From positions 6,747,719-6,811,718 of the forward strand of contig CP036526.1 of NCBI GenBank assembly GCA_007741555.1: a stretch of 64,000 bases of DNA, written 5' to 3'. Every line of letters begins with the position of its first letter. Position 1 is the stretch's first letter. Positions 18,440 through 25,492 of the stretch are shown here, in pieces. The translations under genes were made by a program, and so were the position numbers. Under the pieces are notes generated by a model. The model was not told where the DNA came from, searched no databases, and saw only the letters and a list, made by a program, of their open reading frames with translations. This stretch comes from Stieleria marina. GTDB lineage: Bacteria > Planctomycetota > Planctomycetia > Pirellulales > Pirellulaceae.

Positions 18440-18979
18440 TCAAGTCTTGTTCGGTGAAGACGCCAAAGTGTTCGTTTTGCTCAAAACAGCGATCATTTGC
18501 TCATTGGTCTTGCATCCAACGACCTCTCTCGCACGACCCAGATATGTCCTGATCGTAGACGAAGTGATGCCAACCTTCTCGGATATTTCTGCCTGCGAAT
18601 CGCCTTCCGCCAATAGCCTGACAATTTCCCATTCACGTTCGTGAATGCCTTCTATTGGTGCATCGTAAATGGCAAATGCAATCATCTGCAGTGGTTCAAC
18701 AAATTCTGCGGTAACGTAGAGCGCCGTTCCATCCAACGCTTCGACCGAAATTCCCTCACAGATCCGATCATAAGTTGCATTTGCCAAAAACTGCTGCACT
18801 TTGTCTTTGTAGCGAGGAGGAAACAGCTGCCAGACGGGAACAGGACGATCAGGATTCGTTGTATCTTGACCAAGCGCAATTCGTGCTCCGCTGTGCGACA
18901 CACCTTGCATGTCAACAAAAAGCACGTTTCGAAGATTGAGCTGTTGAAGACGATGCAGCTGCTTTTGAGTGAAGCCCAT
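18440..18979 (-). CDS. LuxR-type helix-turn-helix regulator with N-terminal sensor-like domain
   Basis: This predicted transcription regulator has 179 residues from the ATG at 18979; an in-frame GTG at 19096 would add 39 residues of unremarkable sequence. Residues about 1-105 form an alpha/beta domain (LRNVLFVDMQGVSHSGARIA, VWQLFPPRYKDKVQQFLANA) that resembles a PAS-like sensor, without ligand residues I can name. The C-terminal LuxR helix-turn-helix is clear: EREWEIVRLLAEGDSQAEIS, EKVGITSSTIRTYLGRAREV. No response-regulator receiver domain is present. It is monocistronic and its target is unknown. The next 265 bases up to the ISAs1 fragment hold nothing I can identify. Confidence 0.75.
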   Translation of the reverse strand: MGFTQKQLHRLQQLNLRNVLFVDMQGVSHSGARIALGQDTTNPDRPVPVWQLFPPRYKDKVQQFLANATYDRICEGISVEALDGTALYVTAEFVEPLQMIAFAIYDAPIEGIHEREWEIVRLLAEGDSQAEISEKVGITSSTIRTYLGRAREVVGCKTNEQMIAVLSKTNTLASSPNKT

Positions 18980-19244
18980 TTTTTTGCGTGCTAGTTCTTT
19001 GGACAAAAGTAAGTGAGATTGCTGTGAGCAGGCGTAACGTGTAGACGCCCTGCAATTCGTTAAGCACGATCCGTCAACGTCCAGATGCCGCTTCACGCAG
19101 CAGGCGTATTGTCGGCAAATCCAGCATCATTGCGGCAACAAAAAAAAACTTTTTCTTTGCGACGCATCCTTGGTCGGTACTCAGCGTTAATGTGTCAGGT
19201 ACTAGCTTTCGCTGCTAGGCACGCTCACAGTGATTCAGGGCAAC

Positions 19245-19757
19245 TCAGTTGCTTAATCTGCGCAGGATTTTGAGCATTTTCGCTGGTCTGGCTGCGAAGT
19301 CTCTAAGGGTGCGTGCGATTGCGTTACAGCCTGAATGACGAAGTAGCGTGAGGCTGGCGTTGCGAAGAGTCGCGAAATTCTCTGGTCCGTGACCCTTGCG
19401 AATACCACAACTATCTTCGACCCAGGTGACATCGCGAATCCAATGCAGGCGGTTTTCAATTCCCCAGTGGCCGCGACTCAGCGTAAGCAACTCGCGGGCA
19501 CCCGCCCGGTCAGGACCAACGCTTGTGATCGCGTGGGACACATCTGTCGTTCGATTACCGTTGATGATGCGTGTTCGCTCAATCCGGATCGCTTGGGCGA
19601 AACCTGGCCAGTTGAGATAGCCCTTCAGGCGAGAACTGGCTTGCAAGAATCGAATTTCAATGCGACCGTGTCCTTTGTCGACATCGCGAACTTCATCAAG
19701 CTGATAAGTCAAGAAAGAGGCCTGCCCCCTTTCTTGCTTGACCCTTTCTTGCTTCAA
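19245..19757 (-). pseudogene. ISAs1-family transposase, C-terminal fragment
   Basis: The frame encodes the C-terminal part of an ISAs1-type DDE transposase, with the family hallmark LLTLSRGHWGIENRLHWIRD, then VTWVEDSCGIRKGHGPENFA and LRNASLTLLRH. About 155 residues of a normal roughly 370 are present. The first 16 codons (MKQERVKQERGQASFL) are not transposase but are read through a REP-like element at 19711-19755. So the N-terminal half has been lost at, or replaced by, that insertion. No terminal repeats are visible and the enzyme should be inactive. Confidence 0.8.
19711..19755. repeat. Solitary REP-like element related to the RAYT ends
   Basis: The sequence GAGGCCTGCCCCCTTTCTTG followed by a second CTTGACCCTTTCTTGCTTC matches, with several substitutions, the double structure at the right end of the RAYT element (21888-21935). 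It truncates the ISAs1 fragment. It is probably a non-autonomous copy mobilised by a RAYT enzyme. Confidence 0.7.
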
Positions 19758-19934
19758 ACTGAGTCCCGCGACGTGTTCTCACATCTAACTGGGAGTTGGG
19801 GAGGCACGAATCTGTTCCCAGTCCTTTTTGCAACGACATAATAGCGAGGCGACGATCGAGCGCTCGAGCCGGGGCTTTGCAAGATGCGACCGGGTTTTGC
19901 AAGAAGACGGACCAAGCTGCACGCGTCGACTTTG

Positions 19935-20858
19935 CTACCGCGAGATTTGCACTTGCAGATTGTCGATGAAGTTTCCAACTGACTGATTGCCTGTCGCTGT
20001 GCTGACAGACTCGAAGCCGATCCTCAAAGTATCAACGCCATCAGGAACGACGTAAGAACCCGTGTAGTTGGCCCATGCCTGATTGCCGGTTTCTATCTGT
20101 TGCTGGAAGACTTGACTCCCAACGGGACCAATCAAAATATCGGCCGTGTCGACACCAGCTCGTCCACGATGCCAAATCGAGTAGAAAACCACGTCACCGG
20201 CAAGCACTTCAAACTCTTGGAAAAGCTGTGCCTTACGGTTGGCATTGATTTCAGCGTGGAAACCACCCGACTGAGATTCAACGCCACCGAATCCGGCTTC
20301 CCAAATCTCGATCAGTCCGTCTGTCGCTGTCGTTTGCCAGCCGCCGATGTCATTGTCGCGAAACAGAAATGCAGAAGGACCACGGCCGAATCGGCGAACG
20401 GCTTCATCAAAATCGATGTCTTCCTCGAAGTTCGCGTTGAACACAATCGGGTCCAGAATTTCGGGCACTGGCAGTGAATCGAATGTGATGCAATTGTCGG
20501 CTTGGCCGACTGTGTCATCATTGGAATCAATAATATCCAGCGCGTCGCCAAAATTCGATCCGACGGTGGCAGCATCGGCTCCCGTGATACCGGTGTAGCT
20601 GAAACTCTGATTGGAGTCTTGGACCGCTCCTGACAAATCTGACAACTCGCTAACCATCGCATCGCGAACGGCGGTCAAGCCAGCCAGGATCCCAATCAAC
20701 GAAATCGTAGCCATTAACACCAATTCAGTGGAGATCACTGAACCCGCCTCGTCACGGCATAGCGTTCGAACGATTGATGTTTGCTGAGTTTTCACGTCAA
20801 AGTCTACAGCGTTACAAACAAACTGCGGGGGAATTCCCTCAGACAGAGGACTCATCAT
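19935..20858 (-). CDS. Flp/TadE-like pseudopilin fused to a C-terminal lectin-like beta domain
   Basis: This 307-residue protein is of a planctomycete pilin-like type. After a short leader, residues 35-75 read CRDEAGSVISTELVLMATIS and a hydrophobic stretch (LIGILAGLTA), followed by VRDAMVSELSDLSGAVQD. This resembles a type IVb/Flp pilin N-terminus with a prepilin cleavage site before the hydrophobic helix, a Glu at +5-like spacing (STELV) and an SFSYTG ending. Residues about 140-305 are a beta-sandwich resembling carbohydrate-binding modules: GGWQTTATDGLIEIWEAGF, SGGFHAEINANRKAQLFQEF, YVVPDGVDTLRIGFES and NFIDNLQVQI. The two parts together suggest a minor pilin that displays a glycan-binding head. 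No tad export genes are near. The first 30 residues are poorly supported and an internal start is possible. Confidence 0.65.
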   Translation of the reverse strand: MMSPLSEGIPPQFVCNAVDFDVKTQQTSIVRTLCRDEAGSVISTELVLMATISLIGILAGLTAVRDAMVSELSDLSGAVQDSNQSFSYTGITGADAATVGSNFGDALDIIDSNDDTVGQADNCITFDSLPVPEILDPIVFNANFEEDIDFDEAVRRFGRGPSAFLFRDNDIGGWQTTATDGLIEIWEAGFGGVESQSGGFHAEINANRKAQLFQEFEVLAGDVVFYSIWHRGRAGVDTADILIGPVGSQVFQQQIETGNQAWANYTGSYVVPDGVDTLRIGFESVSTATGNQSVGNFIDNLQVQISR

Positions 20859-20993
20859 TGAAGGCTTTGCAGGTCATAACGATCAGACGCGTTGTACCGA
20901 AAATCAATGGCTCGAAGCGACTAGGAGAAGTAATCAGGCAACTTGTTCGCGCGGGAGGGTGAAACGAGACGAGTAGATACCAACGATTCTGGG

Positions 20994-21120
20994 CTAGTTG
21001 CCCGACTTTTGCACCGACCGCCAGTAATCGTCTTTCATCTTCTGGATGTCGATACTCTTGTAGACCCAGACCTTACGCGGCGTGTTCTCGGGCGGCGTCA
21101 TGACTTGAATCTCGACACAG
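20994..21120 (-). pseudogene. 3' fragment of an unknown gene cut by the RAYT element
   Basis: On the minus strand a frame reads VEIQVMTPPENTPRKVWVYK then SIDIQKMKDDYWRSVQKSGN before a TAG at 20994-20996. It is open right up to the left inverted repeat of the RAYT element (21121). Composition is protein-like but the family is not recognised. An ATG at 21101 could also make it a 35-residue small protein. I favour a truncated gene end because the frame runs into the insertion boundary. Confidence 0.35.
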
Positions 21121-21935
21121 AAAAGGGGTCAGGCCTCTTTTTTGACAGCTAGTGGTGTAATTGCTACATTTCGGCTTCTTGTCCTTGCTGGAGAAATGCG
21201 ATGCCCCGTGCTCCTCGCGCTGATGAAGCGGGTGGTCTTTACCATGCCCTGAACCGTGGAAATCTTCGCGCAACTATCTTCCACAAACAAGAGGACTTCG
21301 CGGCGTTTGAACGCATCCTGGGCGAGGCTCTTGAGATCCACGATGTCGAGTTGTTCAGCTACGTGTTGATGCCCAACCATTACCACTTGGTGCTTCGGCC
21401 CCTGGCCGATGGCGAAATGAGTCGGTTCATGGCCTGGGTCGGAGGTACTCACACGATGCGATACCACGCTCACTATCACACAGGCGGCATGGGGCACGTG
21501 TACCAGCAGCGTTACAAGAGCTTTCCGATCCAAGACGACGAGCATTTCCTGACAGTTTGCCGGTACGTTGAACGCAACGCTTTGCGAGCTGGCTTGGTCA
21601 AGCACGCGGAGGATTGGCTGTGGTGCTCTTTGTGGCGGTGGCTGCAAGCGAGGCCCCCACAACCTAGTCTCCTATCGTCTTGGCCGATCTCGCGACAATC
21701 CAACTGGAAAGCAAAGGTGAATCAGGCCCTAGGTGACAAGGAACTCGAAGCTGTCCGCCGCAGTGCGCAGCGAGGTCGCCCCCTCGGGAATGAAGGCTGG
21801 GTCGAGTCGATCGCCAGACGCCTCAACCTAGAGTCGACCATGAGGCCTCGCGGCCGTCCGAAACTGCGATTACCTCGGGGATAAGCGCAAAAAAGAGGCC
21901 TGACCCCTTTTTTTCTTTGACCCCTTTTTTTCTTC
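21121..21935 (+). mobile_element. RAYT transposable unit bounded by REP-like inverted repeats
   Basis: The transposase gene is flanked by a perfect 24-bp inverted repeat: left arm 21121-21144 containing GGGGTCAGGCCTCTTTTTT, right arm 21888-21911 containing its exact complement. The right side continues with a second, imperfect CTTTGACCCCTTTTTTTCTT copy to about 21935. These are the REP-type palindromes that REP-associated tyrosine transposases recognise. No target-site duplication is expected for this class. Coding-like fragments are cut at both edges. Confidence 0.85.
21201..21884 (+). CDS. REP-associated tyrosine transposase (RAYT, Y1/IS200-like)
   Basis: This 227-residue HUH single-strand transposase is thought to act on REP palindromes. 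The HUH motif is YVLMPNHYHLVLRPL (about 53-67, His-Tyr-His). The N-terminus PRAPRADEAGGLYHALNRGN is typical of the family. The GGMGHVYQQRYKSFPIQDDE segment (95-114) and the following TVCRYVERNALRAGLVKHAE (119-138) carry the helix with the likely catalytic tyrosine in CRYVERN. The tail is basic (RRGRPKLRLPRG-like end) and may bind DNA. A GGAG lies 8 bases before the ATG at 21201. It appears full length and intact. Its flanking inverted repeats and solitary relatives nearby fit a locally active element. Confidence 0.92.
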   Translation: MPRAPRADEAGGLYHALNRGNLRATIFHKQEDFAAFERILGEALEIHDVELFSYVLMPNHYHLVLRPLADGEMSRFMAWVGGTHTMRYHAHYHTGGMGHVYQQRYKSFPIQDDEHFLTVCRYVERNALRAGLVKHAEDWLWCSLWRWLQARPPQPSLLSSWPISRQSNWKAKVNQALGDKELEAVRRSAQRGRPLGNEGWVESIARRLNLESTMRPRGRPKLRLPRG

Positions 21936-21978
21936 TTTTTTTCTCAATCAGACTCGTTACACGATTCCTTTAGCAGTC

Positions 21979-22431
21979 TTGCCTGTCATACTCGGAATAG
22001 CCAGCTACATACGTCGCAAACTCCTTACGTCACAAGAGCTGGCTGAAGAAATGCGAGTAGAGTCAAGGCTAATTGGCGAATTGGTTCCGATGATGGCAAG
22101 CCTTATGGATGGGCTCGGTGACAGCGAGGGTGTCGTTACCCGAGCGACTATGGAGATGCGTTTAAAACGGATTCAATTCGCCGCAGAGTTCGATTCTGAG
22201 AAGAGCCATAAAGCCAGTTTTCTGACTAGCCCACCGATTCGCGTTCTTTTTCGATTTCTCATGCCGTACACGTACGCTAGGGAGGTCGAACGTGAGCACA
22301 TAACTCAACAGGCCTACGAACAGATGCAAGCGTTGAGAGAGCGGCGTCAAATGGAGCAGCGTAAATTGGAGGAAGGCATTAAGTCAAAGCGAACAACTCG
22401 AAAAACCCGCATCCGCCGTAAGTCAAGCTAG
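21979..22431 (+). CDS. Hypothetical protein, probably 5'-truncated at the RAYT junction
   Basis: The frame (150 residues from a TTG at 21979) encodes a hydrophobic N-terminus (LPVILGIASYIRRKLL), an acidic helical part (SQELAEEMRVESRLIGELVP), and a long charged helix near the end (REHITQQAYEQMQALRERRQ) with a basic tail. The same frame is open further upstream through TIPLAVLP into the T-rich right end of the RAYT unit. So the natural start and perhaps the beginning of a membrane segment appear to be lost. No family is recognised. It may be a relic, or translated from a non-ATG start as a small membrane-anchored protein. Confidence 0.4.
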   Translation: MPVILGIASYIRRKLLTSQELAEEMRVESRLIGELVPMMASLMDGLGDSEGVVTRATMEMRLKRIQFAAEFDSEKSHKASFLTSPPIRVLFRFLMPYTYAREVEREHITQQAYEQMQALRERRQMEQRKLEEGIKSKRTTRKTRIRRKSS

Positions 22432-22529
22432 ACTGATCCCGCAAACGACGGCCAAGATTGGCCAATACGTTCATTAGATGAAAAGACAGATGTTTGGTTC
22501 TGTAACCTTCCGAAGTGACAACAAATCAC

Positions 22530-23543
22530 TCAATCACCATTGATTCTCTGCTCGATCGCAGAGAGTCCGTCGATGATTTCGAAAAATGACGGGACGTCGC
22601 CGAAGAACATTGGCTGCATGTCGGTGTAGTCGCGTTGCAGTTCTTGGCGACGTGGTTCGGGCGGAATGAGTCTCAGGGATCCCGGCTTCGCCTCCGTATA
22701 TTTTGCCCATCCTGCACGGAAGTAGATGCGTTTGTGCGTTGCCACTCGTTCAAGTAGATCGAGTCGCTCCAGGGCCTCATCTGCGAATGAGTGGCCGGAA
22801 AGTTGAAAGAGATCGTAGAAATGGCGTGACTGTCTCGGACCAAGTTGCTTGTCTGCTGGTCGGTGATGAATCGAATGCAGGATGGTTGCCTTTTCTTAGA
22901 ACGTGCGGGCGAGGTCCAAGACTCGGACGGTGACTAGGCTGTCGTCCATCAAGTTTGGAAAGACGTCCTTCAAGTAAGGGTGGACTGTTGCCGAATCGAC
23001 AGGATACGGATCGGCGCGTGCGCCCAGTTCGATCTTGACCGAGGGAGCGAAGTATTGGCTTAGGCCTGTGACGATGGCGGACGGGAACTGAAAACGAGGT
23101 GACTGGTTTTCGCGATCGAGCGTGAGCGTCCAATCTGAATGGTCGAGCGATTCGGCGATCGCTTTCTCTAATGTCAGTTGCAGGCGGTCGGCGACAAATG
23201 ATTCGCAAGCTGACACGAGCCGAGCGATCCGTCGCTCAACTTCTTGGTTGCTGCTTGCTTGCTCAGGTTCGTCCGCACCGCCAAATCCCAAGAACTCGCG
23301 TTCAACCGTTACATCGACGTCTTCCGAAAATCGCTCGATGACATTGAACACTTTGGAAAGCGAAGTGCCGCCTTTGAAGGTCAAGTGATCGGCAATCTCC
23401 GGAAGCGTGAACAGACGTCTCAAAATCCAGCAGACCCAAAAGTCCTTCTCCATCAACTGGGCACTCAGACGACCATGCTGGATCGCGGCTTGTTCAAAAT
23501 AGGTTCGTCGCTCTTCGGCAGACTGGTTGGCAAGCGAATCCAT
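22530..23543 (-). pseudogene. abiEii: AbiEii-family nucleotidyltransferase toxin with one in-frame stop
   Basis: Start at 23543 (MDSLANQSAEERRTYFEQ), two bases after the antitoxin stop. The nucleotidyltransferase core is intact: QLMEKDFWVCWILRRLF, LTFKGGTSLSKVF (55-67) and ERFSEDVDV (70-78), the GGTxLxK and DxD-type motifs of AbiEii. After 215 codons a TAA at 22896-22898 interrupts RTF*EKATILHSIHHRPAD exactly where family members have a tryptophan. The same frame then continues cleanly for another 121 codons (RQSRHFYDLFQLSG ... IEQRINGD) to a natural stop at 22530. With that single codon repaired the protein would be about 337 residues, near family length. AbiEii transfers nucleotides onto target RNA in type IV toxin-antitoxin systems. 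As it stands the toxin is probably inactive, or made as a truncated N-terminal half. Confidence 0.85.
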
Positions 23544-23545
23544 GG

Positions 23546-24151
23546 CTAGGCGTCCTTCTTTGCAAGCTGACGGATAATTTCGCCGATCCAAGCGGGAGCA
23601 AGTTTGATGTCGCGAAGCAACGTCTTTCGATCCTCTGGACTCAATCGTCGATCAAGCGTGTCGATCACCTTTTGGTTGACGTGCTTTTGTCCAAGGTAAC
23701 GCAGTGCTTGAATCACTAACCCGCTGATGCGACCCGCCGCCGCCATGTTCTTCGGCGTCGTCCGTTTGAGCGTGATCGTCTGGTTGCCCACCGTCACTGT
23801 TCGCGTTGCACCATCGGTCAAGAATGTGACCTCGGCAGGAACCTGCAACGTGAGGCCAAGAAGGTTAGCAGCGTAGGCACCTGACGGCTGGATTCTCGTT
23901 TTGTCTTTCCCTGCCAGCGCCATCGCGATCTGTTCGGGCGTCGGAGTCAGAACACCCAGTTTCGGATGCGATGCCGGATAGTCATACAGCCCCCGCCCCA
24001 ACCGCCGGATCACACCCTTTTCAGACAGCGTCTGGAGTGCCTTTCTGACGGAGTTTTCGGACCCCAAATCGAAGAAACGGGGTGGTGTGAACACCATTCC
24101 CCTCTTTCCCGCGTAAATTCGCTTAACTACTTTGTCTTCAACGGATTGCAT
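23546..24151 (-). CDS. abiEi: AbiEi-family antitoxin / transcriptional autorepressor (DUF6088-like)
   Basis: This is the antitoxin partner of AbiEii, 201 residues from the ATG at 24151 (MQSVEDKVVKRIYAGKRG); a longer frame to 24187 would run into the operator palindromes. The N-terminal winged helix is visible: RGMVFTPPRFFDLGSENSVR and KALQTLSEKGVIRRLGRGLY. The C-terminal antitoxin domain follows with IALAG-like MALAGKDKTRIQPSGAYAAN and LLGLTLQVPAEVTFLTDG. The stop lies two bases before the toxin start, so the two genes are coupled. In characterised AbiE systems AbiEi binds inverted repeats in its own promoter, and two such palindromes lie just upstream here. Unlike the toxin, this gene has no lesion, as expected if loss of an antitoxin is harmful while toxin loss is tolerated. 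Confidence 0.85.
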   Translation of the reverse strand: MQSVEDKVVKRIYAGKRGMVFTPPRFFDLGSENSVRKALQTLSEKGVIRRLGRGLYDYPASHPKLGVLTPTPEQIAMALAGKDKTRIQPSGAYAANLLGLTLQVPAEVTFLTDGATRTVTVGNQTITLKRTTPKNMAAAGRISGLVIQALRYLGQKHVNQKVIDTLDRRLSPEDRKTLLRDIKLAPAWIGEIIRQLAKKDA

Positions 24152-24170
24152 GTATGAGAGTGCACCCGTT

Positions 24171-24202
24171 TTTTCATGAAAACACACATCTTTTCATGAA
24201 TT
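24171..24202 (-). promoter_or_regulatory. Paired operator palindromes upstream of abiEi
   Basis: TTTTCATGAAAA at 24171-24182 is a perfect 12-bp palindrome; TTTTCATGAATT at 24191-24202 is a near copy exactly 20 bases (two helical turns) away. Both lie 20-50 bases upstream of the antitoxin start. The spacing and position suit cooperative binding by the AbiEi winged-helix dimer for negative autoregulation. Binding itself is inference from the family. Confidence 0.65.
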
Positions 24203-24267
24203 TCCTAGCGGGTGGCATGCCCCCTGGTTGATGCTGGGATCGTTGCGTCTTCTTAGGACGCCATCCT

Positions 24268-24560
24268 TCAATCGCGGTCACGAACCAACATCAAGATCGC
24301 ATTCCGAACCGCGTCACTAAACATCAAGATCGCATTCCGAACCGCGTCACTGAGCGTCGGCCAACGTCGGACGAGTTCAGCAAGCTGCTCGGCGTCGGAC
24401 GTGGTTAACACAGATGTCACCGCCGGTGACACCGCCGAATTTGGCAAGTGCTGTTTTTGCTGGGTTTCGCTTGCGTTGTTCGACACCTCTGGGGTGTACC
24501 CCCCCAAAGCCAGTAGCTGTTTAATCTGGTCTTTCTTGTTTTGGCACTGAAGCTGCAGCG
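24268..24560 (-). pseudogene. Remnant of an integrase-like gene C-terminus
   Basis: The minus frame ends with LLALGGYTPEVSNNASETQQ, TTSDAEQLAELVRRWPTLSD and AVRNAILM. The pattern 'LAELVRRWPTLSDAVRNAIL' resembles the C-terminal tail of planctomycete site-specific integrases. No integrase catalytic residues (R, H-x-x-R, Y) occur here, and the sequence upstream to 25002 is a low-quality frame antisense to the DUF2760 gene. The tail is lengthened by an 11-residue in-frame duplication. The family link is from memory of motif style and is tentative. Confidence 0.35.
24288..24351. repeat. 33-bp direct duplication
   Basis: A 31-base stretch beginning ACATCAAGATCGCATTCCGA at 24288 recurs at 24321, giving a 33-base period. 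In the minus frame it duplicates the 11 residues around DAVRNAILM. It is a recent tandem duplication inside the integrase-like remnant. Confidence 0.9.
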
Positions 24561-24789
24561 GCTCTGCTTGCTTGGCGTTCGCTTTGACCTGGGAACCGCT
24601 GATCAGCTTGGAAGTGAATCTGTTCGTGTATTCGCTTCGAGTTGGCGGCAATGCGACTATTTGTCTTCTTCGATTTGCTGGCCGATTCTCTCTGATTCCT
24701 CGATTCTGCGGGTGAAAAGGCGGGCCGGTTGACGTTTGATGGGGGTTTGCCAAGCTGGAGGTTTTGACTTTCATTGCAGGGGAAACAAT

Positions 24790-25347
24790 ATGGGACTGGG
24801 GATCGCGTTGAAGGCGTTTTCGGCGGCTCTTTTTAATCGAGAGGCTTCCGAAAGACTGCGGCAGGCTCTGGACGCAAATACGCCGAGTGCGAATCTGCCT
24901 GAGCCGAAACCACCGGTTAAAGCCCCCGTGGTGATGGAGCAGATGCCCGCTCCGAAGACTCCGACTCGTAGCGACGCGATTACTTTGCTGTCGACTTTGC
25001 AACGGGAAGCTCGGTTGGTGGATCTGATCCAGGAAGACCTATCGAATTTCTCCGATGCCCAGGTCGGCGCTGCGGCGCGGCCTTGTTTGCAAACTTGTGC
25101 GTCGACACTCTCGCGTCTATTTGGCTTGGCCGCCGTCAGCGACGCTGGCGAAGGGGCCACCGTTGATCTTAATGACGCGATCACGAACGGCGGATCGCCG
25201 GCCCGCTACCAGTGGATTGGCGAAGGCAATTCGACATCGGGCAAACTGGTTCACCAAGGTTGGCAAGCGACTCAAGTCGAGCTGCCGACCTGGACTGGCG
25301 CAGACACCGATGCCAACGTAATCGCTCCGGCACAACTGCAGCGTTAA
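24790..25347 (+). CDS. DUF2760 family protein, Hsp70-cluster partner
   Basis: This 185-residue protein starts at 24790 (MGLGIALKAFSAALFNREAS), preceded by AGGGGAAACA, a plausible ribosome site. The Ala/Pro-rich linker (about 40-65: PEPKPPVKAPVVMEQMPAPK) is followed by the DUF2760 core: AITLLSTLQREARLVDLIQE, DLSNFSDAQVGAAARPCLQT and VELPTWTGADTDANVIAPAQ. DUF2760 genes regularly precede paired Hsp70-family genes, as here, so it is probably a co-chaperone-like or assembly partner; its biochemical role is unknown to me. The gap to the Hsp70 gene is 145 bases and contains a REP-like palindrome, which could limit read-through. Confidence 0.85.
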   Translation: MGLGIALKAFSAALFNREASERLRQALDANTPSANLPEPKPPVKAPVVMEQMPAPKTPTRSDAITLLSTLQREARLVDLIQEDLSNFSDAQVGAAARPCLQTCASTLSRLFGLAAVSDAGEGATVDLNDAITNGGSPARYQWIGEGNSTSGKLVHQGWQATQVELPTWTGADTDANVIAPAQLQR

Positions 25348-25352
25348 AACGG

Positions 25353-25373
25353 AGGGCCGATTTCCACCGGCCT
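25353..25373. repeat. REP-like palindrome, second copy
   Basis: GAGGGCCGATTTCCACCGGCC is a close match to the palindrome at 18187, with changes in the left stem and loop. It sits between the DUF2760 and Hsp70 genes. A weaker mirror (GCCGGTGGGAACCAGGCC at about 25438-25455) follows and could pair with it. Confidence 0.55.
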
Positions 25374-25492
25374 TTCGCAGCCATCAAAGACATGCTCGAT
25401 CACATGCGGCCGAAGACATCGGCTGATTAGATGCCGCCGGTGGGAACCAGGCCAACGAGATTCCCTTTTTTCCTTCAACGACCTTTTCCTAA

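Noticed and set aside
24563-25002. Extension of the integrase-like minus frame over the DUF2760 gene
   Set aside because: This part is antisense to the DUF2760 start and full of Arg/Ser/His shadow sequence; only the 3' end to about 24560 looks protein-like.
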